64,000 bases of DNA from positions 2,576,001-2,640,000 of the forward strand of contig NZ_CP197471.1 in NCBI RefSeq assembly GCF_052180215.1, read 5' to 3'. A program made the translations under genes and the position numbers. Of this stretch, positions 42,621 through 52,147 are shown piece by piece (position 1 is the stretch's first letter; every line of letters begins with the position of its first letter). The notes under the pieces were generated by a model that made no database searches, had not been told where the DNA came from, and was given only the letters and a program-made list of their open reading frames with translations. Origin of the DNA: Pseudoneobacillus sp052180215. Lineage in GTDB: Bacteria; Bacillota; Bacilli; Bacillales; Cytobacillaceae.

Positions 42621-43328
42621 ATGGAATATTCCATCCTTCCGTTAAGTGAAGATGCAATCCTTATTCAGTTTGGTAGTAATCCTGACAATTTAAAAGCGAC
42701 AATCCAAGAAATTCAACAAGTTATTTATACACTTCAAGCTTTTCCATTTGATGGATTTCGAGAAGTTGTTCCTGCCTATAATACCATTACAGTTTATTAT
42801 AATCCATTTATCATAAAGGACCCCTTCCCCTACCAGTACGTTAAAAAACAAATGGTAAAGATTCTCCATTCCTACCATTCTTTAGCGGATGAAAATAAAC
42901 GATATTTTGAAATACCCGTTTGCTATGAAGGTGAATTTTCTCCTGATCTAGATGAACTAGCTAAAAGTATACAAATCACGAAAGAAGAAATCATTCAGCT
43001 ACATACAAAGGTTGTTTATGATGTTGTATTTATTGGATTTGCACCCGGATTTCCGTTTCTTTATGGTCTGGATGAGAAGCTCTTTTATCCAAGAAAAACA
43101 TCTCCAAGATTAAAAGTTTCCCAAGGTTCTGTTGGGATAGCTGGAAAACAAACTGGTATTTATCCGCTAGATTCACCTGGAGGATGGCAGATAATTGGAC
43201 GAACACCTGTTAAACTATTTAACTTTAACAATAAAAAACCTACCCTTTTTCAGGCTGGGGACCGAATAAAATTTTATCCAATTACATTAAAAGAATACTT
43301 TCAATGGGAGGATAAGCCATGGGAGTAA
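42621..43328 (+). CDS. pxpB: 5-oxoprolinase subunit PxpB (KipI family)
   Basis: 235 residues. The allophanate-hydrolase subunit 1 fold is shown by EVVPAYNTITVYYNP, YDVVFIGFAPGFPFLYGLD (about 134-152), PRLKVSQGSVGIAGKQTGIYPLDSPGGWQIIGRTP (about 160-195). With PxpA and PxpC it cleaves 5-oxoproline to glutamate using ATP. In B. subtilis the homologue KipI also inhibits KinA. First gene of pxpBCA; overlaps pxpC by 10 bp. Confidence 0.92.
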   Translation: MEYSILPLSEDAILIQFGSNPDNLKATIQEIQQVIYTLQAFPFDGFREVVPAYNTITVYYNPFIIKDPFPYQYVKKQMVKILHSYHSLADENKRYFEIPVCYEGEFSPDLDELAKSIQITKEEIIQLHTKVVYDVVFIGFAPGFPFLYGLDEKLFYPRKTSPRLKVSQGSVGIAGKQTGIYPLDSPGGWQIIGRTPVKLFNFNNKKPTLFQAGDRIKFYPITLKEYFQWEDKPWE

Positions 43329-44290
43329 TCGTAAAAAAACCAGGTTTATTGACAACCGTACAAGACCTAGGTAGAACTGGTTATCAGAGAGATGGAATTA
43401 TGGTATCTGGCGTTATGGATACTTTATCTATGAAGCTAGCAAATATCCTTATTGGAAATAAGGAGACAGAAGCTGTTTTAGAAATTACTTTAATCGGTCC
43501 AACTCTTATTTTTTCCGTTAATACACTGATTTCAATATGTGGCGGTAACTTTTCGCCGACGATAAATGGCATTCCTGTTGCTATGTATAAACCATTGATA
43601 GTCCAAAAAGGAGATACATTGGAATTTGGTACAGTTCAACAAGGTAGCCGATGCTATATTGCTTTTAAGGGTGGCATTCCAGTCCAAAAAGTATTGGGAA
43701 GTAAAAGTACCTGTATTCCAGCAAAATTTGGCGGATTTAACGGCAGACCGTTATTAAAAAATGACTTGCTGCCTATAAAGGATTTTTCTATCTCTCCTAA
43801 TCGAAAATTGAACTGGCGTATATCTTCAAACTTCAGCCAATTGCTTTTCAAAGAAGAGCCTATCAGGTTTATAAAAGGACGCCAACATGCTTTATTTACT
43901 GAAGAAAGTATTAAAACCTTTAAGACTAAGTCATTTATTCTTACAAAAGACTCTAATCGAATGGGTTTTCGGTTGCAAGGTCCTGACTTAACTTTACGCA
44001 AACAACAAGAAATGATTACTGAAGGGGTTGCATTTGGTTCAGTTCAGGTTCCTGCCAACGGTCAACCGATTATCTTGATGGCAGATAGACAAACGACAGG
44101 AGGATATCCGAAAATTGCCCAAGTTATTCAAGCTGATTTACCTAGATTAGCTCAGCTTAATATCGGTGATTCTATTTCTTTTAGCGAAGTTACTTTGGTG
44201 GAGGCACAGCAATTAGCATTACAACAACATTATGAAATACAAGTACTCAAAAAAATTATTTTAGCAAAATGGAAAGAGAGTGAATTATAG
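43319..44290 (+). CDS. pxpC: 5-oxoprolinase subunit PxpC (KipA family, biotin-independent carboxyltransferase-like)
   Basis: 323 residues. VKKPGLLTTVQDLGRTGYQRDG at the start and SNRMGFRLQGP, TEGVAFGSVQVPANGQPIILMADRQTTGGYPKIAQV (about 238-273) are typical of allophanate-hydrolase subunit 2. GGAGG lies 7 nt before the ATG, inside the end of pxpB. Directly abuts pxpA. Confidence 0.92.
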   Translation: MGVIVKKPGLLTTVQDLGRTGYQRDGIMVSGVMDTLSMKLANILIGNKETEAVLEITLIGPTLIFSVNTLISICGGNFSPTINGIPVAMYKPLIVQKGDTLEFGTVQQGSRCYIAFKGGIPVQKVLGSKSTCIPAKFGGFNGRPLLKNDLLPIKDFSISPNRKLNWRISSNFSQLLFKEEPIRFIKGRQHALFTEESIKTFKTKSFILTKDSNRMGFRLQGPDLTLRKQQEMITEGVAFGSVQVPANGQPIILMADRQTTGGYPKIAQVIQADLPRLAQLNIGDSISFSEVTLVEAQQLALQQHYEIQVLKKIILAKWKESEL

Positions 44291-45040
44291 ATGTTTTCTG
44301 TTGATCTTAATTGTGATTTAGGCGAAAGCTTTGGTGCATTTAAAGTCGGAAACGACACTGAAATGATGAAATACATTACCTCTGCGAATATTGCATGTGG
44401 TTATCATGCTGGTGACCCGTCAATAATGGAAAAAACGGTAGAAATGGCTATCCATCACGGTGTAAAAATTGGCGCACATCCAGGATTACCTGATCTTTTA
44501 GGATTTGGACGCAGAGAAATGAATCTATCTGCAACGGATGTATATACCATGGTTCTATATCAAATTGGAGCGCTACATGCCTTTGTGAAAGCTAAAGGAA
44601 CTAAGCTACATCATGTAAAGCCTCACGGAGCTTTATACAATATGTGTGCAGTGACTCCTTATTTAGCTGAGGCAGTAGCGAAAGCGGTTTACGATTTTGA
44701 CCCTACCTTAATCCTATACGGTTTAGCAAATAGTGAATTAATCACTGCTGGAAAAAAATACGGGTTAACTGTCGCACAAGAAGTATTTGCGGACAGAACC
44801 TATCAAAATGATGGCACTTTAACGCCAAGAACAGAAAAAGGGGCATTGATCACAGAAGAAGGCCAAGCAATCTTACAAACTATTCAAATGGTTAAGGAAA
44901 AGCGTGTTACGACACTGAATGGAGATTTGGTTCCTATTGTTGCAGACACCATTTGCTTGCATGGCGATGGAGCACTTGCTGTAGAATTTGCCAAAAGAAT
45001 TCGTGCCGTTTTTGAAAAAGAGGGAATTGAAGTGAGGTAG
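44291..45040 (+). CDS. pxpA: 5-oxoprolinase subunit PxpA (LamB/YcsF family)
   Basis: 249 residues. DLNCDLGESFG (about 5-15), ANIACGYHAGDP (about 33-44), GAHPGLPDLLGFGRREM and HHVKPHGALYN (about 114-124) are the family hallmarks of this TIM-like barrel. It completes the three-subunit ATP-dependent 5-oxoprolinase that removes a damage product of glutamine/glutamate. It starts on the base after the pxpC stop codon, so translation is coupled. Confidence 0.93.
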   Translation: MFSVDLNCDLGESFGAFKVGNDTEMMKYITSANIACGYHAGDPSIMEKTVEMAIHHGVKIGAHPGLPDLLGFGRREMNLSATDVYTMVLYQIGALHAFVKAKGTKLHHVKPHGALYNMCAVTPYLAEAVAKAVYDFDPTLILYGLANSELITAGKKYGLTVAQEVFADRTYQNDGTLTPRTEKGALITEEGQAILQTIQMVKEKRVTTLNGDLVPIVADTICLHGDGALAVEFAKRIRAVFEKEGIEVR

Positions 45041-45062
45041 TTTAGTTGTTTTTATTATGAAA

Positions 45063-45176
45063 TGATGGACAAATTCAGGAAAAACAATTACAGGTTTGTC
45101 CATCATAGACCTTATGATGGACATTTTCCTTTTTATTTAATTCAGTTCTGTCCATCATAGACCTTATGATGGACAT
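45063..45176. repeat. Cluster of TGTCCATCA/TGATGGACA palindromes
   Basis: Two identical 27-bp palindromes (45098-45124 and 45150-45176; arms TGTCCATCATA and TATGATGGACA-type around GACCT) are spaced 52 bp apart. A further TGATGGACAAA (45064 region) inverts into TTTGTCCATCA at 45096, and a degenerate TGTCCATTA follows near 45200. It fills the space between convergent pxpA and trpA; the first hairpins followed by TTTT runs may serve as terminators. Confidence 0.75.
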
Positions 45177-45231
45177 TCCTTTTTTTATTTGATGCAATTT
45201 TGTCCATTAGGGTTATAAATCTCTTTCATTC

Positions 45232-46017
45232 TCACACTAATTTACCAGTGTATTTGCTAGCTTCCACTAATTCTTTAATCCCCTCCAAATTGTTTTCATG
45301 AAATAAATCAACTATCCGACTTCCTACTACTACTCCATCGCAATGCTGACTAAGCTCTCTTACCTGTTCTGGACTAGATACACCAAATCCAGCCAAAACA
45401 GGTTTGTTGCTAATTTCTTTTACATCCTCTAAAAAGCTTACTAGAGTTTGGTCAAATTCATTTCGAGCTCCCGTTATCCCTTTAACTGTAACTGTATATA
45501 AAAAGCCATTGCCTCTTTCGGCAATTTTTCTAATTCTATCTTTTGGTGTTAGCATTGTCACCAGCCTTATCAATTCAACTCCTTCTGCTTCAAGCTTTGG
45601 CGCAATGATGTCTTCTTCCTCTATCGGCAAATCCGGAATAATACATGCATCAATGCCGGACTGTTTGACATCAGTCACAAAACGGTCAATCCCATAAGCT
45701 AAAATAGGGTTCATATAAGTCATTACCACAAGTGGTATTTGAACCTTTAATCGAATATCGGCCAATGTTTCAATTACTTCTTTTAAAGTTGTACCAGCTT
45801 TCAATGATCTAATTCCTGCCTTTTGAATGGTAGGACCGTCTGCAACAGGGTCTGAGAATGGAATGCCAATTTCAATGGCAGAAGCACCTAATTTTTCTAA
45901 TAAAGTAAGACGCTCCCCTAACACTTCAAGTCCCCCATCACCCGCCATAATATACGGGACAAAGAGCTTTTCACCTTTTATCATACGTTCTGAAAATTGC
46001 TGTTCGATTCGATTCAT
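45232..46017 (-). CDS. trpA: Tryptophan synthase alpha subunit
   Basis: 261 residues, TIM barrel. The catalytic Glu is in AIEIGIPFSDPVADGP (about 45-60) with the Asp in the same strand region (PDLPIEE). It cleaves indole-3-glycerol phosphate to indole, which passes to TrpB by a tunnel. Last gene of trpEGDCFBA; 5-bp gap from trpB. Confidence 0.95.
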   Translation of the reverse strand: MNRIEQQFSERMIKGEKLFVPYIMAGDGGLEVLGERLTLLEKLGASAIEIGIPFSDPVADGPTIQKAGIRSLKAGTTLKEVIETLADIRLKVQIPLVVMTYMNPILAYGIDRFVTDVKQSGIDACIIPDLPIEEEDIIAPKLEAEGVELIRLVTMLTPKDRIRKIAERGNGFLYTVTVKGITGARNEFDQTLVSFLEDVKEISNKPVLAGFGVSSPEQVRELSQHCDGVVVGSRIVDLFHENNLEGIKELVEASKYTGKLV

Positions 46018-46022
46018 TCTTA

Positions 46023-47219
46023 TTACTCCCCTTTCAACTTTTCTCTAATGGTGTGTACATCTTTATCCCCACGTCCTGATAGACAAATGACTAGACTTTC
46101 ATCATTGGCCATAGTACCTGCAAGTTTAATAGCGTAGGCCACAGCATGTGCACTCTCAAGAGCAGGAATAATGCCTTCAAGTTTTGCTAACAATTGAAAG
46201 GCATCAAGTGCTTCACCATCTGTTATAGATTCATATTTCACTCTGCCGATATCTTTTAAGTAGCAATGCTCTGGGCCAACTCCTGGATAATCTAATCCAG
46301 CAGAAATGGAGTGGGCTTCTTGTATCTGTCCATGCTCATCTTGAAGAAGATACATGAGTGCCCCATGAAGCACTCCCGGTACACCTTTTGTTAATGAGGC
46401 TGCTTGCTTATCCGTATCAATGCCGTGTCCTGCTGCTTCCACTCCAAATAATCGGACCATTTCATCTTCAATGAATGGATAAAACATACCCATTGCATTG
46501 CTGCCGCCGCCAATACATGCGACAACGGCATCCGGGAGCTTATCGTATCTTTCTAAAAATTGACTTCTAGTCTCTTTACCTATAACACTTTGAAAATCTC
46601 TCACCATCATTGGAAAAGGGTGAGGTCCCATAACTGAACCTAATAAATAATGTGTATCCTCTACATTTGCCACCCAATAACGCAATGCTTCATTAACAGC
46701 ATCCTTTAGAGTAGCACTGCCTGATTCAACACTAACTACGTTTGCACCTAATAATTCCATTCGAAACACATTTAATTCTTGTCTACGAACATCTTCTGCA
46801 CCCATAAAAACGATACATTCTAAATTTAATAAGGCACATACTGTAGCGGTTGCTACCCCATGCTGCCCAGCACCTGTTTCTGCAACTATTTTTCGTTTTC
46901 CCATTCTTAATGCTAATAGCGCTTGCCCAATAGTGTTATTAATTTTGTGGGCTCCCGTATGATTTAAATCCTCTCTTTTTAAATAAATCTTGGCACCTTT
47001 TGCATGATTCGTTAAGTTTTCAGCATAATAAAGTGGCGTTTCTCTTCCAACATAATCCTTTAGCAGTTTTTCCATTTCATCAAAGAAACTTGGATCTAGT
47101 TTGACCTTCTGATAAGCTTCGTTTAATTCGGTAATGGCTTGAACGAGTGTTTCTGGTACATATTTCCCTCCATATGTTCCGAAATGTCCCTTTTCATCTG
47201 GAAGTGTATAAGTTGTCAT
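46023..47219 (-). CDS. trpB: Tryptophan synthase beta subunit
   Basis: 398 residues, PLP enzyme. The Schiff-base lysine is in NHTGAHKINNT (about 86-96); the phosphate-binding glycine loop is CIGGGSNAMG (about 232-241); GAGQHGVATATV is also conserved. It joins indole and serine to tryptophan. It overlaps the trpF end by 26 bp. Confidence 0.96.
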   Translation of the reverse strand: MTTYTLPDEKGHFGTYGGKYVPETLVQAITELNEAYQKVKLDPSFFDEMEKLLKDYVGRETPLYYAENLTNHAKGAKIYLKREDLNHTGAHKINNTIGQALLALRMGKRKIVAETGAGQHGVATATVCALLNLECIVFMGAEDVRRQELNVFRMELLGANVVSVESGSATLKDAVNEALRYWVANVEDTHYLLGSVMGPHPFPMMVRDFQSVIGKETRSQFLERYDKLPDAVVACIGGGSNAMGMFYPFIEDEMVRLFGVEAAGHGIDTDKQAASLTKGVPGVLHGALMYLLQDEHGQIQEAHSISAGLDYPGVGPEHCYLKDIGRVKYESITDGEALDAFQLLAKLEGIIPALESAHAVAYAIKLAGTMANDESLVICLSGRGDKDVHTIREKLKGE

Positions 47220-47832
47220 TGTTTGCTCCCCCTAATTTAACTTTTCTGATAAATAATTCAATCTTATTCATGTCCTTTACTCCCTCTGTTTCTACACCAC
47301 TACTAACATCCACCATATAAGGATTCACTAGGACACCCGCTTCTTGGACATTTTCGATTGTTAACCCACCTGCCAAAATCAATCTGTTATTTTGGAATTC
47401 CTGATTTAATAGAAGATGCCAATCAAACGTTGTTCCATTTCCACCTCGATACTTGCCATATGGACTATCGACTAAAATATACTCACAATCATATTTTTCT
47501 ATTTTTTTGACATCTTCTTGTGATTTAATCGAGATTGCCTTTATGACTGGTAAATCTAAACTGTTACAAAACTCAGGGGACTCATCTCCATGAAGCTGGA
47601 CATGCGTTAATCCTACTTCTTCAAAAATTTCTACTAGATTATCTTTCGTTTCATTAACAAACACACCTATTTTAAGAACCTCTTTTGGTAAAGACGCAAT
47701 AATTTCTTTAGCTTTACTAATACTTATTTGTCTTTTACTTTCAGCAAAGACAAATCCTAGCGCATCAGCCCCAGCTTTTACCGATATATTTGCTGTTTGT
47801 TTATCACGAATTCCGCATATCTTTACTTTCAC
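47194..47832 (-). CDS. trpF: Phosphoribosylanthranilate isomerase
   Basis: 212 residues: VKICGIRD at the start carries the catalytic Cys, and the general acid Asp lies in EYILVDSPYGKYRGGNGTTFDW (about 127-142). It has AGGLTIENV and MVDVSSGVE phosphate loops. It converts PRA to CdRP. Overlaps trpC by 4 bp and trpB by 26 bp. Confidence 0.94.
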   Translation of the reverse strand: MKVKICGIRDKQTANISVKAGADALGFVFAESKRQISISKAKEIIASLPKEVLKIGVFVNETKDNLVEIFEEVGLTHVQLHGDESPEFCNSLDLPVIKAISIKSQEDVKKIEKYDCEYILVDSPYGKYRGGNGTTFDWHLLLNQEFQNNRLILAGGLTIENVQEAGVLVNPYMVDVSSGVETEGVKDMNKIELFIRKVKLGGANNDNLYTSR

Positions 47833-48617
47833 TTGATAGCCCCCTTTGAGGTAGGAACCATTAAATCCTTAAGACTAAGAGAAAGATTGCTACTGCGCAT
47901 GAGGGCTTCGCCGACTAATATCCCTTTTGCACCCGCATCTCTAACCCTTTGGGCATCTTCCCTAGAAAAAATACCACTCTCACTTATCACAAAAGCACCA
48001 GTTGGCTGGATGATAGGAAGTAATCTTTCCGTTACCTCTAAATCTACTTCAAAGGTTTTTAAATTTCGGTTGTTTATTCCTAATAATCTGGGATTAACCC
48101 TTAAAGCCTTCTCGACATCTTCCTCATCATGTACTTCCACAAGAACCTCTAAATTTTGAAGCTTTGCATATTGATATAATTTTTCAAGGTCTGAATGACT
48201 TAAAGCTGCAGCAATAAGTAAAATAATATTTGCACCATGATTTTTAGCCATTTCGATTTGAATGGGATCAATAATAAAATCTTTGCAAAGTATTGGTAAA
48301 TCAACTGCATCACGAACTGCTTTTAAGTCTTGAAATGATCCTTTAAAAAAGGTTGAATCGGTTAAAACAGAAATGGCAGCAGCCCCATTTTTTTCATAAA
48401 GTTTAGCTTGTTTATCCGGTTCAATCCTTATATTAATATTTCCTTTGGAGGGTGAGGCTCGTTTGAATTCTGCGATAACGCCCAAATGATTGGCTTTTTC
48501 TAGATACCTAATGAACGAATATTCCTTATTAGAGCTTATAGGGAGCTGAGCGAATTCCTGTAAATCCTGAACTTCCTTTCGCTTTTCTGCAATAATCCGA
48601 TCTAAAATGGTTTCCAT
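47829..48617 (-). CDS. trpC: Indole-3-glycerol phosphate synthase
   Basis: 262 residues. VIAEFKRASPSKG (about 48-60, with catalytic Glu and Lys), PILCKDFI (Lys about 112), VEVHDEED, LGINNRNLKTFEVD and SESGIFS are all present. It closes the indole ring from CdRP. It starts on the base after the trpD stop codon. Confidence 0.95.
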   Translation of the reverse strand: METILDRIIAEKRKEVQDLQEFAQLPISSNKEYSFIRYLEKANHLGVIAEFKRASPSKGNINIRIEPDKQAKLYEKNGAAAISVLTDSTFFKGSFQDLKAVRDAVDLPILCKDFIIDPIQIEMAKNHGANIILLIAAALSHSDLEKLYQYAKLQNLEVLVEVHDEEDVEKALRVNPRLLGINNRNLKTFEVDLEVTERLLPIIQPTGAFVISESGIFSREDAQRVRDAGAKGILVGEALMRSSNLSLSLKDLMVPTSKGAIK

Positions 48618-49646
48618 TTATATAACCTCTCTCTGATAATCTCGTGATTTTTCAACCAACTTAACTAGCTTTTCGTAGGCGGCACCAGACTCAATACTTT
48701 CTTCAGCTTTTTTAATTCCCTCTGGAATACTTTCAACTACACCAGAAGTAAAAATGGCTAAACCTGCGTTTAAAAGTACTGTATCTCTGAAAGGTCCTTT
48801 TTCTCCCTTTAAGACTCGTAAGAGAATGTCCGCATTCGTTTTTGAATCTCCACCTCTAATAGCTGAATTAGGATAAATGGAGAAACCTAGCTCTTCAGGA
48901 TGGAGGGTCAATCTGGATATTTCACCTTTATCCAAAAGTATTAAATGGTTTTCCCCTGCAAGAGTCGCTTCATCAAGGTGACCTGCACCATTTAATACCA
49001 AGGCTCTTTTTCTCCCCAATTTTTTTAATACCTCTGCAAAAATTTCTAAATAATCGCGACGATAAATTCCTAGTAGTTGAGTGTCTAAATCGACTGGATT
49101 GGTTAATGGACCAATTAAATTAAAGATGGTTGGTATTTGAAGCTCCCGTCTTACTTTCATCACTCTCTTAAGCCTTGGATGAACGGAAGGTGCAAATAAA
49201 AAGGCAATTCCGATCTCCTCTAATAGCTCCTCAGCCATTTCTGTCGGTAAACTTAATTCCACTCCCAATTCCTCTAATACATCCGCACTACCAGTTTTGC
49301 TTGAAATGCTTCGATTACCATGTTTAGCTACTGTAATTCCACATCCTGCAATAACAAATGCAGAAGTCGTACTAACGTTAAAACTTGAAGCACCATCCCC
49401 TCCTGTTCCACAATTATCAATAGCATTATTAAATTTACGCTGGAAAGGAACGGTGTTACTTCTTATGGCCCTTACTAAACCAGCTATTTCATCTACCGTT
49501 TCTCCTTTTGTTTTTAAAGCTACTAAAAATGCTGCAATTTCACTATCGGATATCTGTTCATTTCCCAGCATTTCTTGAACTGCCTTTTGCATTTCTATTT
49601 CAGAAAATGATTCTCGATTAGCTAATCGTTGAAGATACTCTTTCAT
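48618..49646 (-). CDS. trpD: Anthranilate phosphoribosyltransferase
   Basis: 342 residues. The PRPP-binding motif DNCGTGGDGASSFNVST (about 78-94), KHGNRSISSKTGSADVLEELG (about 107-127) and VHPRLKRVMKVRRELQIPTIFNLIGPLTNP identify it. It overlaps trpG by 29 bp. Confidence 0.95.
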   Translation of the reverse strand: MKEYLQRLANRESFSEIEMQKAVQEMLGNEQISDSEIAAFLVALKTKGETVDEIAGLVRAIRSNTVPFQRKFNNAIDNCGTGGDGASSFNVSTTSAFVIAGCGITVAKHGNRSISSKTGSADVLEELGVELSLPTEMAEELLEEIGIAFLFAPSVHPRLKRVMKVRRELQIPTIFNLIGPLTNPVDLDTQLLGIYRRDYLEIFAEVLKKLGRKRALVLNGAGHLDEATLAGENHLILLDKGEISRLTLHPEELGFSIYPNSAIRGGDSKTNADILLRVLKGEKGPFRDTVLLNAGLAIFTSGVVESIPEGIKKAEESIESGAAYEKLVKLVEKSRDYQREVI

Positions 49647-50229
49647 TTCCTAGTTCCTCCTTTATTTCTTTTAAAAAATTAGATAGTAACTGTTTCCCAT
49701 ATTTGGTTCCTATGGATTCTGGATGGAATTGCATACCAAAAATCGGATAATCCCTATGCTTTATTGCCATAATTTCTTTGTCACTTATAGTTGTAGCAAG
49801 TATTTCAAAACTGTATGGGAGACTTTCTTTCTGAATGATTAAAGAATGATATCTCATAACCTCAACTGGCTGTGATAAATAAGCAAATAAGCCGTTCCCA
49901 TTGTGGGTAATATTTGAGGTTTTTCCATGCATGATTGAGCTCGCTTTTGTAATGCTTGCATCAAACGCATAACCAATTGCCTGATGCCCTAAACAAATGC
50001 CAAGAATAGGGATATTCTTATAAAAAGTTTGAATTAGTTCGATTGTTTCTGGAATTTCTTCGGGATGCCCAGGTCCTGGAGAAAGAATAATCGCTTTCGG
50101 TTGTAATCTCTTTATTTCATCGAGACTAATTTTGTCATATCTTACTACGTGGATTTTTTCTCCCAGCTCCCCTAAAAGTTGATATAGGTTATAGGTAAAC
50201 GAATCATAATGATCAATTAATATAATCAT
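49618..50229 (-). CDS. trpG: Anthranilate synthase glutaminase subunit (TrpG/PabA type)
   Basis: 203 residues, class I glutamine amidotransferase: oxyanion loop SPGPGHPEE (about 50-58), nucleophile Cys in GICLGHQAIG (about 78-87), and His/Glu in QFHPESIGT (about 167-175). It supplies ammonia to TrpE, possibly also to PabB. In B. subtilis this subunit is encoded in the folate operon (pabA); here it lies inside the trp operon. Overlaps trpE by 4 bp. Confidence 0.92.
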   Translation of the reverse strand: MIILIDHYDSFTYNLYQLLGELGEKIHVVRYDKISLDEIKRLQPKAIILSPGPGHPEEIPETIELIQTFYKNIPILGICLGHQAIGYAFDASITKASSIMHGKTSNITHNGNGLFAYLSQPVEVMRYHSLIIQKESLPYSFEILATTISDKEIMAIKHRDYPIFGMQFHPESIGTKYGKQLLSNFLKEIKEELGNERVSSTIS

Positions 50230-51626
50230 GACGTCTCCTCCAAAAACGCTTTTAGTTTATTTAGAGTTTCTTGAAATTCCTGCTCTGGTATAGAATCATA
50301 TACAATTCCCGCACCTGCTTGAATATAAGCAATCCCTTTTTTCAACAGCATTGTTCGAATTGTTAATGCAAAATCGATATCACCATTCAAAGAGATGTAC
50401 CCAACTGCTCCTGAATAAACACCTCTTTTCGACTCCTCAAGTTCATTGATAATTTCCATCGCTCTAATTTTTGGTGCACCCGATACTGTACCAGCCGGTA
50501 GACAAGAAATAAGTGCATCAAGTGCTGTATAGGATTCTTGCAGCATTCCGCTAACTTCAGAAACAAGATGCATCACATATTTGTATTTTTCAACTACCAT
50601 ATATTTTTCCAGAGTAATGGAACCAAACTGACATACTTTACCAAGATCATTTCTTCCTAAATCAACAAGCATTTTATGCTCAGCTAGCTCTTTTTCATCC
50701 TGAAGTAGTGCTTTTTCAATTTCTAAATCCTCATCATCTGTCAATCCCCTCGGTTTAGTTCCAGCAATTGGATTGGTAACCACCTCATTACCTTTTACCT
50801 TTATTAAGCTTTCTGGCGAGGTCCCCACAACCACTGCGTCGCCAAAATCGATAAAGTACATGTAGGGAGAAGGATTTTTTATTCGCAATTTACGGTAATA
50901 TTCAAAGGGATCTCCTTCATATGCTGCTTTCATTCGATGTGACAGAACTACTTGAAAAATATCACCTTTTTGAATGTACTTTTTAGCTGTCTCAACTTTT
51001 TTCATAAATTCATCTTGAGAGATTTCTGAAGTAAACGGAGAAAAGCTAATATTTGATTTTTCCTTTTGAATTTGCTCCGTCATAATTTCATTTTTCAACT
51101 GTGTGATTTTCTTTTTTAAATCGTCCAATTTCGTATCTTTTGTTAAAGGCTGACCAATAAGATGAATTTTCTGTTCTAAGTGATCAAAAACAATGAAAAC
51201 TTCATAAAACAAAAAATAAATATCTGGCATTTGAATTTCATCCAATAATATAGGGCCAATCTCTTCAAATTGTCTTACGATATCATAGCTGACATATCCA
51301 ATTCCTCCCCCGCTAAAGGGAATGTCTCCTATTTTCATACCTTGTTTGAATGGAATTAATTCTTTTAATTTAGTTATTGGATTTTCATTAAAATTTTCAC
51401 GACTCCCGTTACTATATAAAATACTTGTTCCTTCATTTGTTCCAATTAATTCGAATAAAGGATTAGAGCCAATAAAAGAAAACCTACCTGCTTTTTCATG
51501 TTTTGCAGAGCTTTCCAGTAAAAATTTTTTATTACCAACCAATCTTTGAAAAAGTGATATTGGTGTAAATGTATCGCCCTCAATTGTTTCAATCAGGTAT
51601 TCCTCATGTTGAACTGTTTGATTCAT
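50226..51626 (-). CDS. trpE: Anthranilate synthase component I
   Basis: 466 residues from ATG 51626 (GGGAGG 9 nt upstream); the longer ORF reaches into the T-box terminator. The tryptophan-feedback motif LLESS (about 36-40) is intact. The chorismate domain has IAGTKPRG, DLGRNDLGKV, PAGTVSGAPKIRAMEII and GAGIVYDSIPEQEF. First gene of trpEGDCFBA, behind two T-box leaders. Confidence 0.94.
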   Translation of the reverse strand: MNQTVQHEEYLIETIEGDTFTPISLFQRLVGNKKFLLESSAKHEKAGRFSFIGSNPLFELIGTNEGTSILYSNGSRENFNENPITKLKELIPFKQGMKIGDIPFSGGGIGYVSYDIVRQFEEIGPILLDEIQMPDIYFLFYEVFIVFDHLEQKIHLIGQPLTKDTKLDDLKKKITQLKNEIMTEQIQKEKSNISFSPFTSEISQDEFMKKVETAKKYIQKGDIFQVVLSHRMKAAYEGDPFEYYRKLRIKNPSPYMYFIDFGDAVVVGTSPESLIKVKGNEVVTNPIAGTKPRGLTDDEDLEIEKALLQDEKELAEHKMLVDLGRNDLGKVCQFGSITLEKYMVVEKYKYVMHLVSEVSGMLQESYTALDALISCLPAGTVSGAPKIRAMEIINELEESKRGVYSGAVGYISLNGDIDFALTIRTMLLKKGIAYIQAGAGIVYDSIPEQEFQETLNKLKAFLEETS

Positions 51627-51663
51627 CTGGTACAACCTCCCGTCACATAAAAGAAAATAAAAA

Positions 51664-51945
51664 AGTCCCCTATATGCACAAAAATAGTGCATATAGAGGA
51701 CGATTGCTTACCGCGGTGCCACCTCGATTGGATTAAAATTAATCCCACTTCAGATACGGGAAAACAGCATGGTCATTCCGATATCCTATCCTTTTAACGG
51801 TGGAAATCCGTGCATCCCTACTAAAAGTTCAGGTTGCCTCTCGTAAGCCCATTCGATAATGACTCCTGTATCGGACTCCCACCTATGTCCGACTCTCTGT
51901 GACATTCATCATTATTTACTCTTCTTACTCATCGATTTACCTATT
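51664..51945 (-). promoter_or_regulatory. T-box leader 1 (tRNA-Trp), proximal to trpE
   Basis: On the minus strand the antiterminator motif AGGTGGCACCGCGG (51711-51724) is followed by a strong terminator: GTCCTCTATATGCAC pairs with GTGCATATAGGGGAC, then TTTTTT (to 51664). The specifier region reads GAATGGGC (51847-51854), giving UGG (Trp). The TGGC bulge fits a tRNA with discriminator G, as in tRNA-Trp. Uncharged tRNA-Trp should allow read-through into trpE. Confidence 0.92.
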
Positions 51946-51960
51946 TTATTTTTAAAAAAA

Positions 51961-52065
51961 GCTGTTTTCGTATAGTTTGTCGTTTTCGTAAAAATCCCTA
52001 AAGCCGGATTTTTACAGGATCTCTTAATAAGTGCTCAGCTCTTTTCTTCATTTTCATATGAGTTT
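51961..52065 (-). repeat. 105-bp dispersed element, copy 2, between the two T-boxes
   Basis: Reverse-orientation partner of 16796-16900, equal length, about 82% identical by eye; same internal GTAAAAATC/GATTTTTAC inverted repeat and same CAGC end. Confidence 0.75.
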
Positions 52066-52147
52066 AACACCCTATTTGGTGAAATGCTTATTTATTAGTA
52101 ACAAAAAGCAATAAAGTTTCAGAAAAGAGCCAAAAATAAATACAAAA

